A stretch of 21,320 nt of DNA from a virus: positions 1-21,320 of IMG/VR virus record IMGVR_UViG_3300048813_000187, one strand, 5' to 3'. Positions 6,112 through 14,460 of the stretch are shown in pieces (position 1 is the first letter of the stretch; every line of letters begins with the position of its first letter). The translations under genes were made by a program, and so were the position numbers. The notes beneath the pieces are model-generated. The model saw only the letters and a program-made list of their open reading frames with translations. It was not told the DNA's origin and did not search any database.

Positions 6112-6804
6112 ATGCTCCTCCAATATCTCAATAGGCCGAAACTTCAATCTGCCGTACTCAAATGGTTTAAGGGCGAGGAATTCAGCTGCGAGCAGGAAAC
6201 CGCTCTCGCGAACAGTGGGTCAGCTTTTTCGCCGCCCGGCTATTTTGATATTGGCACGGTCGTCGCAAAAATTACCAACCCCACACTCACCGTCGCTGCC
6301 GCTGTTGCCGGCGGAGGTAATGCCGGAAATGGCACCGTCGCGCTCGGGAGTCCCGCTTTTTTGGCCAACTCTTTGATCGGCACCTATGAGGTAGTCGCGA
6401 TCGGCGCGCTCGCCTGGGAATTGTACGATCCCTACGGCCGGCTGGTCGGAGTTGCTGCCGATGCGGCCGCCTTCGCCACTCAACTCGCCTTCACAATCAC
6501 CCACGGCAGCACTGCGTTTGTCGCCGGCGATCGTTTTACATTCGCAGTCTCCGTCGCTACCCCTGCGTCTGGCAAAGTCGTTCCGCTCAATCCCTCGGCG
6601 ACCGATGGCTCGCAAAATACGATCGGCGTTGTGTTAAGGCGCGTGAGCGTTGGCACGAGCGATACGCCGATCGTCGTGATCGAGCGCGATGCTGTCCTGC
6701 TTTCTGATGGCCTGATCTGGCCGTCCGGTATCACTACCGATCAGCAAGCGGCAGCCACCGCGCAACTTGCCGCGCTCGATTTGATCGTTCGATCTTCCTC
6801 TTGA
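6112..6804 (+). CDS. Head decoration protein (lambda gpD-like) with inserted domain
   Basis: A 230-aa capsid decoration protein; AGGAG precedes the ATG. The gpD-like core is split: FDIGTVVAKIT (about 45-55) and then, after about 155, GKVVPLNPSATDGSQNTIGV, DTPIVVIERDAVLLSDGLIW, ending with a helix (TDQQAAATAQLAALDLIV). Lambda gpD is only about 110 aa. The extra residues 56-152 (GGGNAGNGTVALGS..., YDPYGRLVG..., FTITHGSTAFVAGDRFTFAV) look like a Gly-rich beta-sandwich domain placed in the loop before the TDGSQ motif, so it should protrude from the capsid. In normal phages this gene sits between the S49 protease and the major capsid gene; here neither is adjacent and no capsid gene is found. Confidence 0.85.
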   Translation: MLLQYLNRPKLQSAVLKWFKGEEFSCEQETALANSGSAFSPPGYFDIGTVVAKITNPTLTVAAAVAGGGNAGNGTVALGSPAFLANSLIGTYEVVAIGALAWELYDPYGRLVGVAADAAAFATQLAFTITHGSTAFVAGDRFTFAVSVATPASGKVVPLNPSATDGSQNTIGVVLRRVSVGTSDTPIVVIERDAVLLSDGLIWPSGITTDQQAAATAQLAALDLIVRSSS

Positions 6805-6881
6805 CCTCAGTTGACGACATCCACGGCGTCTTACGCCGCGTTGGCCAGTGAAACTGCGCGCGTATAGGCGTGGGTGTCGTC

Positions 6882-6927
6882 GGCGATGGCCAGGAGCCGC
6901 GACCTGGCCGTCGCCACTCTTTTTTTT
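6882..6927 (+). terminator. Strong Rho-independent terminator before the tape measure gene
   Basis: A 13-bp stem (GGCGATGGCCAGG pairing with CCTGGCCGTCGCC, one G-U) with an 8-nt loop ends at 6915 and is followed by TCTTTTTTTT. This is the best terminator in the window. It falls between two structural genes and would stop read-through unless an antiterminator, such as the NusG-like protein, acts. The rest of the 152-bp gap holds no gene. Confidence 0.85.
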
Positions 6928-6956
6928 GCACCTTCTTTTTTTGAGAGGCAATCGCA

Positions 6957-9368
6957 ATGCCCAATGTCACATCAAACTTGACCCTCAAGTTGAGCGATCT
7001 CTTGTCGAAGCCGGCGGGCGAAGCCGCGGCTGCGCTCAAGAAGTTTGGTCTGACGGCGCAGGATCTGCAGAAGGCGGCCAAACTCGATCAGCTAAAAGTC
7101 GTACAGGCTGATTTTCAAAAAGTATCGCTCGCCGTCACCAATACAAGCCAGACCGTTAAAGTCCTCACCGAGAGATTGACGGCGGCTAAAAATCCGACCG
7201 CCCAAATGCAAGTGGCGCTTGAACGCGCGCAGCGGGCATCGGCTGCTGCCGGTCAGTCTTTCATTCAGCAATCGGATGCGCTCAAGCTGGCGCAGGCCAG
7301 CCTGCAATCGCTCGGTATTCCGCTCAGTCAGATTGCAACCGAAGAGACGCGGCTGAAGGGTGCCGCACTGGCCGCGACGACGGCGATGGAGCAGCAGGCC
7401 ACAAGGGCGCAGTCGATCGGCTCGCGCATTCGCCGCGGCCTCGGCAGCGCATTCGGCAGTATCGCACCCTTCCTCGGGATGGGGATGGCGGCCGGCGCCT
7501 ATAAGGCGGTGAAAGCCGGCGCCGCGGTCGACAGCTCCGAGACTGGCCTGCGCGCGGCCGGCATATCGGCCAGTGAAATTGACAGCGTCTCTTCAATCGT
7601 GATGGCGCAGCAGGCGCGTTTCCCGCAGCTACCGATCAACGAAATTTTCGACCGTTACAAGGAGGAAAGGTCGATCACCCATAGCCCTGCGGAAGCGCAG
7701 GCAATGCTCCCCGTCATCGCTCAGACGATGGCGGTGTTGAAGACGATGGGCGATGGCTCGACGGCTGGCCTCGGTTTTATGATGAAGGCCGCCCAGGGGC
7801 TTGGCGCGGCGCAGAATCCAGCGCGCCTGACCAGCTTTATGGAGGCGTTCCTCAAGGCCAAGCAAGTCAAGGGCGACCTCATCACGGCCGAGCAGATGTC
7901 TTCTTTCTTCGGTGGTCTCAAGGGATCGGGCGCGCTGCTATCCGATCGCTTCCTGCACACCACGGCGATGTCGCTCGCCGCCGAATTAAAGAGCGGTGGT
8001 AGAGCCGGCAGCGGCATTGATCAAATGATCAGGGAAATTGTTGCTCCTAGTGGAGAGCAGGCTAAGGAATTTGTTCAACTTGGCCTGATGGACCGAAGCG
8101 AGTTCAAACCACGTGCCGGCGGCGGCTTTGGCAGATCTTTCGGGCGCGGCGGTGCCAAGCTTGGAGAGGTTAAGTTTGGCGCTCACGGCACCGGCTGGCA
8201 AGTGGCTCAGACCGATCCTGATACTTGGGTAAAGGAATATTTGCTGCCAGCCTTTATCCAAAGCGGTTTCAAGGATTTGCCGACGCAGCTCTCACTGGTG
8301 GCGAAGATGTTCTCCGGACGATCCGCCGAGATCGTCACAAAATTGATCACGCAAGCCAAGGAATTTGAGGACGAAGCGGAGAAGATGCGGGAGGCCCATG
8401 GCGGCGCAGCCACCGGAGATTATGCAACGGATGCGAAGTTCCAATTAGAGACCTTGGGGACGGCGCTCTATAATTTCGGTACGACTCTGACGAAGCCGGC
8501 GATGGCGCCGGCAGCAGGGATAATGAATTCCATCACGCGCAGCATTGCTGGTTGGTCGGAACGGATTTCAAGCTGGAATAAAGAACATCCGACGCTCGCC
8601 CCGTTCGCTGGGCCTAGCGCGGTCGGCGCTCTAGGTGCGGGCGGCCTTGTATTGAGCTTGGGCCTTTTGCGCAGTTTCTTAGGCTTTGGCTCACTCAAGA
8701 CCTCGGCCGGGCTGCTTAATGTCGCGGCGGGGAATTTGAACGCCGCGGCGTCCAAGCTACTTGTCGGCGGCGGCGGTGCAGCAGTCGGCGCTGCCGAGGG
8801 CGCCGCCATGGCCGGCGGCGGGATGATTGCGAAAAGCCTGATCAAGGGCATTCTCGGCGGCATCGCGACTTACGCCATCGCATATCAAGTTGAGTCCGCG
8901 CTGTATGACGCGCTGGTGCCTGAGAAGACCAAGAAAGAAATCAAGCGGCGCAGCGATGCCATTGATGACATGAAGTATAATCTGATGTCGAAGGCCGAGC
9001 TGCAACGCCGCGCGTTCAATTCCGACCGGCAGCGGCAACGCATCGCGCCCATTGGCGATTTTACGCTCGGCTCCGATCGCGGCTTTCGTCTTGACGCGGG
9101 TCCTAATCTTGCTGGCTTTGACCGCGCGACGGACGCCCAGGCGGCTGGCGTAAAATTTGGCGCTGCATTTCGTCAGGCAGTGGCGACAGAGCTCGATGGC
9201 GCGGTTTCAGATACGCATTCGACCATAGATAAAATCGTCGGGTTGATGACCTTCGGCGCCAGCCCGAACATTACGCCGAGCGCGGCTGGCGGTGGCGGCG
9301 GCGCAACCGGAGGGCTCAACACCAACGGTGTCCATTCTGATGCTGGCGTCTCGCCGGCTTGGCCGTAA
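6957..9368 (+). CDS. Phage tail tape measure protein
   Basis: An 803-aa protein with the make-up of tape measure proteins: helical N-terminus with Ala/Gln/Lys heptads (about 20-140), Gly/Ala-rich hydrophobic stretches (about 165-190, 555-580 and 625-650) that could insert into the host membrane during DNA delivery, and a Gly-rich tail (GGGGGATGG). The middle (200-480) contains the MLPVIAQTMAVLKTMGDGST type of helical region seen in these proteins. GAGAGG precedes the ATG. By the usual 1.5 angstrom per residue rule it would fit a tail near 120 nm. It is preceded by a terminator and followed by the tail hub gene, a usual neighbour, but the chaperone, tube and sheath genes normally upstream are missing. 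Confidence 0.85.
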   Translation: MPNVTSNLTLKLSDLLSKPAGEAAAALKKFGLTAQDLQKAAKLDQLKVVQADFQKVSLAVTNTSQTVKVLTERLTAAKNPTAQMQVALERAQRASAAAGQSFIQQSDALKLAQASLQSLGIPLSQIATEETRLKGAALAATTAMEQQATRAQSIGSRIRRGLGSAFGSIAPFLGMGMAAGAYKAVKAGAAVDSSETGLRAAGISASEIDSVSSIVMAQQARFPQLPINEIFDRYKEERSITHSPAEAQAMLPVIAQTMAVLKTMGDGSTAGLGFMMKAAQGLGAAQNPARLTSFMEAFLKAKQVKGDLITAEQMSSFFGGLKGSGALLSDRFLHTTAMSLAAELKSGGRAGSGIDQMIREIVAPSGEQAKEFVQLGLMDRSEFKPRAGGGFGRSFGRGGAKLGEVKFGAHGTGWQVAQTDPDTWVKEYLLPAFIQSGFKDLPTQLSLVAKMFSGRSAEIVTKLITQAKEFEDEAEKMREAHGGAATGDYATDAKFQLETLGTALYNFGTTLTKPAMAPAAGIMNSITRSIAGWSERISSWNKEHPTLAPFAGPSAVGALGAGGLVLSLGLLRSFLGFGSLKTSAGLLNVAAGNLNAAASKLLVGGGGAAVGAAEGAAMAGGGMIAKSLIKGILGGIATYAIAYQVESALYDALVPEKTKKEIKRRSDAIDDMKYNLMSKAELQRRAFNSDRQRQRIAPIGDFTLGSDRGFRLDAGPNLAGFDRATDAQAAGVKFGAAFRQAVATELDGAVSDTHSTIDKIVGLMTFGASPNITPSAAGGGGGATGGLNTNGVHSDAGVSPAWP

Positions 9369-9417
9369 CCTGCGGGAGCTGATCTTTGAACCAATATTTT
9401 TGGAGGGGTGCGCAGAG

Positions 9418-10560
9418 ATGTTAGATCAGGCGATCTTCCAGATCAGCGTCGGTGGCACCGACGTTACCGAGACGTTCAATCCGATCCTGCAGCAGTTGCA
9501 GGTCGAGGATCATTCCGGTGAGTCGACTGATCACGCCATGGTCACGCTCGCCGACGTAGATGGCGCGATCCTATTGCCGTCCGTCGGCGACAGCGTGAAT
9601 ATCCTGCTCGGTTGGAAGATCGCCGGCGGTCTCACCCAGGTGTTCGACGGCATCGTTGACGAGGTGGCATCACGCGGCAGCCGCGGTGCCGGCCGGCTGC
9701 TGGTGGTCAAGGCACACGGTTTTGATACCGGCGGCAAAGCCAAAGAGCCGCAGCAATTTCACAAGGACAACGCCAGCCTGCAGGATTTTCTGTCGCAGGC
9801 GGCTGGCAATGCCGGTTTGAGTTTCCAGGCGGAGGGCTCGGTCGGCGGCATCCAGAGGCCCTATTGGGTTGCCGGCACCGAGAGTTTCATTCACCTCGGC
9901 CAGCGCATCGCGCATGAAGTCGGCGCCGTGTTCAAGATCGAGGGCACGCAAGCCTATATGTGGCCGCTCAATACGCCGCTCCAAGCCGCCGGCGGTGGCG
10001 ATGGCAGCGTCAATGCGACGTGGGGCCAGGGCAATGACACGGGAAACCTGATCGAATGGGATATTTCGCCGATCGTCGGGCGCCCACAATATGCCCAGAC
10101 GAGTGCGCGCTATTACGATCACACGACGGCAACCTGGAAGGAAGTCACGCAATCGATCGGCGGCATTGGCAGCGATTATGCTAGCGATTACGCCGCGACC
10201 CACACCCATCGCCAGACGCGCGCCGATGCGGGCGAGGCAACCACGACCGCGGCCGCCAATGCGGCGATCTCCACGCGCGAGGCCGGCACCGGCATCGTCA
10301 CTATCGTTGGGCAACCGGCGGCGTTCTGCGAAGGATCCTGCACCGTCAGCGGCGTGCGCGCCGGTGTCGACGGCACCTATCGCATCGCTGGCGTGCGCCA
10401 CGAGCTCAACCGCTCGTCAGGCTTTATCACGCAGCTGGAATTGAAGCAGCCCGGGGGGGGCGCCGGCACAGATCCTCGCCCTGTCGCGCCTAATCTAACT
10501 GGGCCGCCGCCCATAGACAGCGTGCCGGCCGCGATCGATCCCGCTACGCCGCCGACCTGA
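9418..10560 (+). CDS. Tail hub protein, phage late control D (P2 gpD-like)
   Basis: A 380-aa protein; GGAGGGG sits 9 nt before the ATG at 9418. The order matches P2 gpD / T4 gp27-like hubs: an N-terminal beta domain (FQISVGGTDVTETFNPILQQ, DHAMVTLADVDG), then LLGWKIAGGLTQVFDGIVDE, a middle domain with KDNASLQDFLSQAAGNAGLS and HLGQRIAHEVGAVFKIEG, and a C-terminal TGIVTIVGQPAAFCEGSCTV... region ending RHELNRSSGFITQLEL. The final 35 residues are Pro-rich. The hub links tape measure, tube and spike in contractile tails, so its presence implies a myovirus-type ancestor or helper. The spike and baseplate genes that normally follow are absent. Confidence 0.85.
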   Translation: MLDQAIFQISVGGTDVTETFNPILQQLQVEDHSGESTDHAMVTLADVDGAILLPSVGDSVNILLGWKIAGGLTQVFDGIVDEVASRGSRGAGRLLVVKAHGFDTGGKAKEPQQFHKDNASLQDFLSQAAGNAGLSFQAEGSVGGIQRPYWVAGTESFIHLGQRIAHEVGAVFKIEGTQAYMWPLNTPLQAAGGGDGSVNATWGQGNDTGNLIEWDISPIVGRPQYAQTSARYYDHTTATWKEVTQSIGGIGSDYASDYAATHTHRQTRADAGEATTTAAANAAISTREAGTGIVTIVGQPAAFCEGSCTVSGVRAGVDGTYRIAGVRHELNRSSGFITQLELKQPGGGAGTDPRPVAPNLTGPPPIDSVPAAIDPATPPT

Positions 10561-10611
10561 TCGTGGAACGTATCGATAATTCGGTTATCTCAATTTTGGC
10601 GCCAGGCCGCC

Positions 10612-10977
10612 GTGAGCAACATTATGCAGTTTTTCAAAAAGCTGATTTCTCGCCCGAGAAGGCCGCCTGTGCCACAGTTGTCGAGCAGCGACTTTGCCGT
10701 CGCGATCGACACGCTTACTGCCATCACGATTGCGCACCACCGGCTTATCGGCCTCGTCGCCGGCCACCTGCTTGCCCTAACACCACCTGAGCGGCGCCGA
10801 GACTTGATCAATGCCCTATATACCCGCGCTCCTCAGGAAGGTGCACCTAACTTCAAGTGTGGCCTGACCGGGAAGACATTTGAAGAGATCGGCCACGAGG
10901 CAGATGACATCGCAGCGGAACTGATCGACGCCCTCGCGTTGGCTGCCGAAGATGCGGCGCGCGACCCGCGCGGATAA
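10612..10977 (+). CDS. Hypothetical helical protein, 121 aa
   Basis: Starts at GTG 10612 (MSNIMQFFKKLISRPRRPP); an ATG four codons on could also serve. The N-terminus is basic and amphipathic, followed by a helical region with a mildly hydrophobic stretch (ITIAHHRLIGLVAGHLLAL, about 38-56) and an acidic helical C-terminus (IAAELIDALALAAEDAARD). The stop is one base before the ATG of the helicase gene, so it probably belongs to the replication module. Family not recognised; a helicase loader or accessory role is only a guess from position. Confidence 0.6.
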   Translation: MSNIMQFFKKLISRPRRPPVPQLSSSDFAVAIDTLTAITIAHHRLIGLVAGHLLALTPPERRRDLINALYTRAPQEGAPNFKCGLTGKTFEEIGHEADDIAAELIDALALAAEDAARDPRG

Positions 10978-10978
10978 C

Positions 10979-12766
10979 ATGACACCAACGGAAAAAACCA
11001 ATCCAGCCGCTTACCAAGCGGCGTGTCAGCAGATCCTTGCAATAATCGACGCGGCTAAACCGCCGCGCGACCCGACCGAGCTATCTGCAGCTGATGTTCC
11101 AGCCGCAGCCGACAATGTCGTGCCGTTCGCTGCGGCTCCTAGCCGTGTTGGCTCTCGAAAAAAATCCGCCCGGCGGAAGGTTGGCGGCGCGCTGGAACCG
11201 TTGCCCGATGAATTGCCGCCTCTGCCGGAAGCCGTTGATGGCGACGGTTGCAATCTTGATCTTCGGCTTGCTGATCTGCCTTGCACCGATCTCGGCAATG
11301 CGCGGCGTTTTGCGGCGCGCAACAAGAAAAGCCTCCTTTGGTCGAGTGTGCTCGGCTGGCTATGGTGGGACGGCAAGCGCTGGTGCCGCGATGGCGCCGA
11401 CGATCGTGTGCGCATGGCAGAGCATGATTGTGTGCATGCGATCGCGAAAGAGGGGAGCGCGATCAAGGGCACTAAGCGCGATATCATTGTCGGCTATGAG
11501 CGCGACGCCACGCCGATCCGAAAATCCGATAGACTAATGAAATGGGCGGTTGCCTCGCAGGCCGCCGCGAAGATGGCGCCGATCGCGCGTCACGCCGCGC
11601 CCTATCTCGCCATCGACCCGGCCAGGCTCGATGCTGATCCCTTCGTCATCAACACGCTTTCCGGCACGCTCACGGTCGCCAAGACGGCGGATGGTTCCGA
11701 CTACATCAGAATCCGGCCTCACGATCCTGCCGATCTGATCACCAAGATCGCGCCGGTTGAGTTTGATCCGGCGGCGGCGTGTCCGCAGTTCGATAAGTTT
11801 TTTGTTGAGATCCAGAAAGACGCCGATACCCGCGCGTTCCTGCTGCGCTGGCTCGGTTACAACTTAGTGGGCGACACTTCCGAGCAGAAGCTCGCGGTAT
11901 TTTGGGGCAAGGGCCGCAACGGCAAATCGGTGCTGGTCGATACCTGCGCCCACATTGCAGGCGACTACGCCGAGACGATCCCGATCGAAACCTTTCTCGC
12001 GGAAGGCCGCGGCCGCTCCGCCGGCCAGGCGACGCCCGATCTCGCAATCCTGCCGGGCAAACGATCGCTGCGCACGTCCGAGCCATCCAAGGGCGCGAGT
12101 CTCGATGAGGCTTTGATCAAATTGGCGACCGGCGGCGAACCGCTGCAGGCGCGGCACTTAAATCGCGACTATTTCAAATTCTATCCGGTGTTCAAGCTGA
12201 CGATCTCGGGCAACTACCGGCCCAAGATCGGCGGCACAGACGAAGGGATCTGGGGCCGTGTCGTGCTGGTGCCGTTCCTAGAATTTATCCCCCCGGAAAA
12301 GCGCGATCCGCAGCTGACGGCAAAACTGCGCGCGGAAGCGAGCGGCATTCTTAACCGCCTGCTCGATGGCTTACGCGAATGGCTCGACAAAGGCCTTGTG
12401 CCGCCCAAGGAGGTCACTGACGCGACCGCCGAGTATCGGCGCGACAGCGATCAGCTTGGACGCTTCCTGGAAGGCGTGGTGGTCAGGAAAGAGGGTGCGC
12501 GGGTGCAGTCGAGCGTCCTGCTCGCGACTTTCAACGCCTGGGCCAAGGCAACGGGCGGCACCGAATGGAAAGGTCGCGGCCTCGCCAACGCCATGACCGA
12601 GCGTGGCTACAAAAAGGACAAATCGAGCGTGATGTTCTGGCTCGACATCGAGCTCATCAAGATGGTGAGCGACTTCGTCGACGAGCGCGGCGAGCCGTTG
12701 CGGGACACCGACAGTCCCCCGCCGGTGCGCGCTGGGCCGGCCGGCGATGATGAAATCGTGTTTTAA
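10979..12766 (+). CDS. D5/P4-type SF3 replicative helicase (phage primase C-terminal family)
   Basis: A 595-aa protein of the D5 / P4-alpha C-terminal type. Residues 1-100 are low-complexity Pro/Ala. Residues about 105-300 form the D5_N-like region (GWLWWDGKRWCRDGADDRVR, DADPFVINTLSGTLTV). The SF3 core follows: RAFLLRWLGYNLVGDTSEQK, Walker A FWGKGRNGKSVLVD (about 307-320), a B region around LAILPGKRSLRTSEPSKG, and the late motif FKLTISGNYRPKIGGTDEGI. A winged-helix DNA-binding tail follows. There is no obvious primase domain at the N-terminus; the separate CHC2-Toprim gene at 17872 probably supplies primase. The start at 10979 is chosen because it lies one base after the preceding stop; an in-frame ATG at 10952 is possible. 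The iteron region directly downstream is a likely target. Confidence 0.88.
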   Translation: MTPTEKTNPAAYQAACQQILAIIDAAKPPRDPTELSAADVPAAADNVVPFAAAPSRVGSRKKSARRKVGGALEPLPDELPPLPEAVDGDGCNLDLRLADLPCTDLGNARRFAARNKKSLLWSSVLGWLWWDGKRWCRDGADDRVRMAEHDCVHAIAKEGSAIKGTKRDIIVGYERDATPIRKSDRLMKWAVASQAAAKMAPIARHAAPYLAIDPARLDADPFVINTLSGTLTVAKTADGSDYIRIRPHDPADLITKIAPVEFDPAAACPQFDKFFVEIQKDADTRAFLLRWLGYNLVGDTSEQKLAVFWGKGRNGKSVLVDTCAHIAGDYAETIPIETFLAEGRGRSAGQATPDLAILPGKRSLRTSEPSKGASLDEALIKLATGGEPLQARHLNRDYFKFYPVFKLTISGNYRPKIGGTDEGIWGRVVLVPFLEFIPPEKRDPQLTAKLRAEASGILNRLLDGLREWLDKGLVPPKEVTDATAEYRRDSDQLGRFLEGVVVRKEGARVQSSVLLATFNAWAKATGGTEWKGRGLANAMTERGYKKDKSSVMFWLDIELIKMVSDFVDERGEPLRDTDSPPPVRAGPAGDDEIVF

Positions 12767-12779
12767 CGCGATGCCAAAG

Positions 12780-13063
12780 CTCCCAAGCTCCCAACTTTGG
12801 GAGGATTGGGGTGCTGTGCAAGCTACTGATTTTGCTTGCGTTGGGAGGATTAATGGGAGTTGGGAGGATTTTTACATATGAGGACTCATGCGCGCGTGCG
12901 CGCGTGCGCGCGCGCGCACACACATGAGTCCGACTTACACAAAATCCTCCCAAGCTCCCAAATCTGATCGTGAGTTAAGCGAAAGCCTGCGTGGTTATTG
13001 GTTTTTGTGAACGGGAGGGTTGTTTGTGAGTTTCCTCCCATTTCCTCCCAAAGCCGGGAGGAT
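12780..13063. repeat. Iteron-like cluster of TTGGGAG heptamers (putative origin)
   Basis: The 310-bp gap between the helicase and gpZ-like genes has no gene. It is packed with TTGGGAG, often extended to TTGGGAGGAT. Plus-strand copies: 12797, 12841, 12860, and a variant at 12853. Minus-strand (CTCCCAA) copies: 12780, 12788, 12947, 12955, 13045, and a variant at 13035. CGGGAGG variants occur at 13012 and 13055. Copies at 12788 and 12797 form a perfect inverted repeat with a 2-bp gap. Repeats in both orientations next to a P4-type helicase gene resemble the iterons bound by P4 alpha at ori and crr. TerS-binding sites or a promoter control region are alternatives. Confidence 0.65.
12860..12953. 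repeat. 94-bp nested palindrome with Z-DNA-type centre
   Basis: Outer arms TTGGGAGGATTTT (12860-12872) and its exact complement (12941-12953) are each followed inward by 9 unpaired bases, then inner arms GGACTCATG (12882-12890) and CATGAGTCC (12923-12931), and a 32-nt centre of alternating purine-pyrimidine, mainly CG (12891-12922). Both arm pairs share the same centre at 12906.5. Such DNA can extrude a cruciform or form left-handed DNA. The outer arms are themselves iterons, so a protein bound there would be arranged symmetrically. Confidence 0.75.
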
Positions 13064-13076
13064 CGAAAGGTGAAAA

Positions 13077-13643
13077 ATGGAACTGACTATCAAGCTTCAA
13101 GATCAGGCCCTTGTTCGATTTGGCGCTCGGCTCGCGGCGCTGGGCGAGCGCGCCAATATGGCGATGTCGCGCGCGCTCAATCACGAAGGTGCCAAAGCGC
13201 TCACGCAGGTCAAGCGCTCGCTCGCGAAGCAAAGCGGCATGAAATACAGCGATCTTTCGAAGCTCACCCATGCGGTTCCCTCTTCGCCTTCCACATTGAC
13301 CTATCAAATCCGAGTTTCGGGGAAGGAAACTAACATCGCTGCGTTCGGTGGAAGGCAGACTGCCGCCGGCGTCAGCGCCTCACCGTGGGGGGAACGCCAC
13401 GTTTTCGCTGGTACCTTTATGGTTTACGCGCACGCCGGCGAACAAGGGTTGAGCGGAATCGTTGCCGAAGGCAGCGCGCTCGCGTTCAAGCGGGTCGGCA
13501 AGGGCAGACTACCGATCCACCCGCTCTATGGTCCCAACATCGGTCGCGAGGTCCTCAAAGGTGAGACGCGCGAAGTATTCGAAAGAGCGGCGCCGGCCGT
13601 GATCGAGCGACTGGGCCATGAGATCCAGCGATTACTGAAGTAA
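13077..13643 (+). CDS. Prophage minor tail protein Z-like (tail completion) protein
   Basis: A 188-aa protein; AAAGG precedes the ATG by 6 nt. It matches the lambda-gpZ-like (GPZ) family: N-terminal helical part (LGERANMAMSRALNHEGAKA, TQVKRSLAKQSGMKYSDLSK), a beta-rich middle (LTYQIRVSGKETNIAAFGGR) and the conserved end LPIHPLYGPNIGREVLKGET followed by a helix. GpZ-type proteins finish the tail end that joins the head. In complete phages it sits between head and tail modules; here it stands alone between the putative origin and terminase. The family call rests mainly on the C-terminal motif. Confidence 0.7.
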   Translation: MELTIKLQDQALVRFGARLAALGERANMAMSRALNHEGAKALTQVKRSLAKQSGMKYSDLSKLTHAVPSSPSTLTYQIRVSGKETNIAAFGGRQTAAGVSASPWGERHVFAGTFMVYAHAGEQGLSGIVAEGSALAFKRVGKGRLPIHPLYGPNIGREVLKGETREVFERAAPAVIERLGHEIQRLLK

Positions 13644-13800
13644 TGACCGCGCTGATTATTAGGAAGTCCCGCCCACGGTCACAGGTCGACCCATCCGTTC
13701 ACGGGTCCTTCCTACGGGGGGTGGTACGCGCGGTGCCGTTGCAGCCCGGAAAAACTCTAGCCGCGCAGAATCAGAACGTACTGAATTCATTAAAGAAACG
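13644..13800. other. Non-coding gap before terS; possible cos region
   Basis: No gene is visible. GACCC (13688-13692) and GGGTC (13703-13707) form an inverted repeat around 10 bp, beside a GGTCGACC palindrome (13685-13692), and a G6 run follows at 13716. In lambda-like phages with GpA terminase, cos lies just upstream of the small-terminase gene, so this is where a cos site would be expected. I cannot identify the nicking site itself. Confidence 0.25.
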
Positions 13801-14460
13801 ATGACCTCTCGCCCTGAAATCGCTTCTGGTGACGCTGCATTGTGGCTCACGATCACCGAACTGGCCGCGCGCCAGGGCGTTGGCGCGCCGGCAATCTCGA
13901 TGCGCGTGAAAGCGCTGGTGGCGGATGGCCAGCTGCAGACGCGAAAGGGCCATGGACGCCGCAAGCTTGTCAATTTGGTGCAATTTCTGGCCGCCATAGG
14001 CGAGAGCGGCGATGCCGCGCGTGAGATGCCTCAGGAAACGCGCGAGGCGGTGCCGGAGAGTGATGTTGCGGCTTCGCCGAGCTATCGAGAGGCCCAAATC
14101 CGCAAGGCCCAGGCCGAGGCTGCGCTGCGCGAATACGACCTACGCCAAAAGCAAGGCGAGCTGGTGGAGATCGCCGAGCTCGAGCCGGCCGCAGCGGCGT
14201 GTGCCGAGGCGATTGTCGCCGCGATAGAACGCCTGCCGGCGCATGCCGCCGAGATGGCGGCTGGTGTCGGGCACGATGGTGAGCGCGGGGCGCGCACTCA
14301 GTATCGCCAGGACGCCCGCCACCTTCGCATGGCCATCATAGATGCATTCGATCGAATGCTCATAAAATTTCCGGCTCTCGCAGGCCGCGTGCTCACCACC
14401 ATGGGCCAAGAAATTGTTCCTGCCTGGGGCGACCTTGACCCCGCCGACCGCGAAATATGA
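13801..14460 (+). CDS. Terminase small subunit (Nu1-like)
   Basis: A 219-aa DNA-packaging recognition subunit. Residues about 14-65 (ALWLTITELAARQGVGAPAI, then MRVKALVADGQLQTRKGHGR) form a winged helix-turn-helix for cos binding. Residues about 95-125 are a charged helix (YREAQIRKAQAEAALREYDL), typical of Nu1-like proteins for oligomer and TerL contact, and the C-terminal 60 residues are helical. The ATGA overlap with the large-subunit gene and the usual S-L order support the call. The ribosome binding site is weak (AAAGAAA). It should choose which DNA is packaged, so its cos specificity decides whether the element packages itself or uses a helper's system. Confidence 0.8.
   Translation: MTSRPEIASGDAALWLTITELAARQGVGAPAISMRVKALVADGQLQTRKGHGRRKLVNLVQFLAAIGESGDAAREMPQETREAVPESDVAASPSYREAQIRKAQAEAALREYDLRQKQGELVEIAELEPAAAACAEAIVAAIERLPAHAAEMAAGVGHDGERGARTQYRQDARHLRMAIIDAFDRMLIKFPALAGRVLTTMGQEIVPAWGDLDPADREI

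Noticed and set aside
9670-10401. Minus-strand 243-aa frame
   Set aside because: Antisense shadow of the tail hub gene.
12891-12922. CG-rich repeat as a CRISPR or simple microsatellite
   Set aside because: There are no repeat-spacer units; it is the core of a symmetric palindrome and is better described that way.
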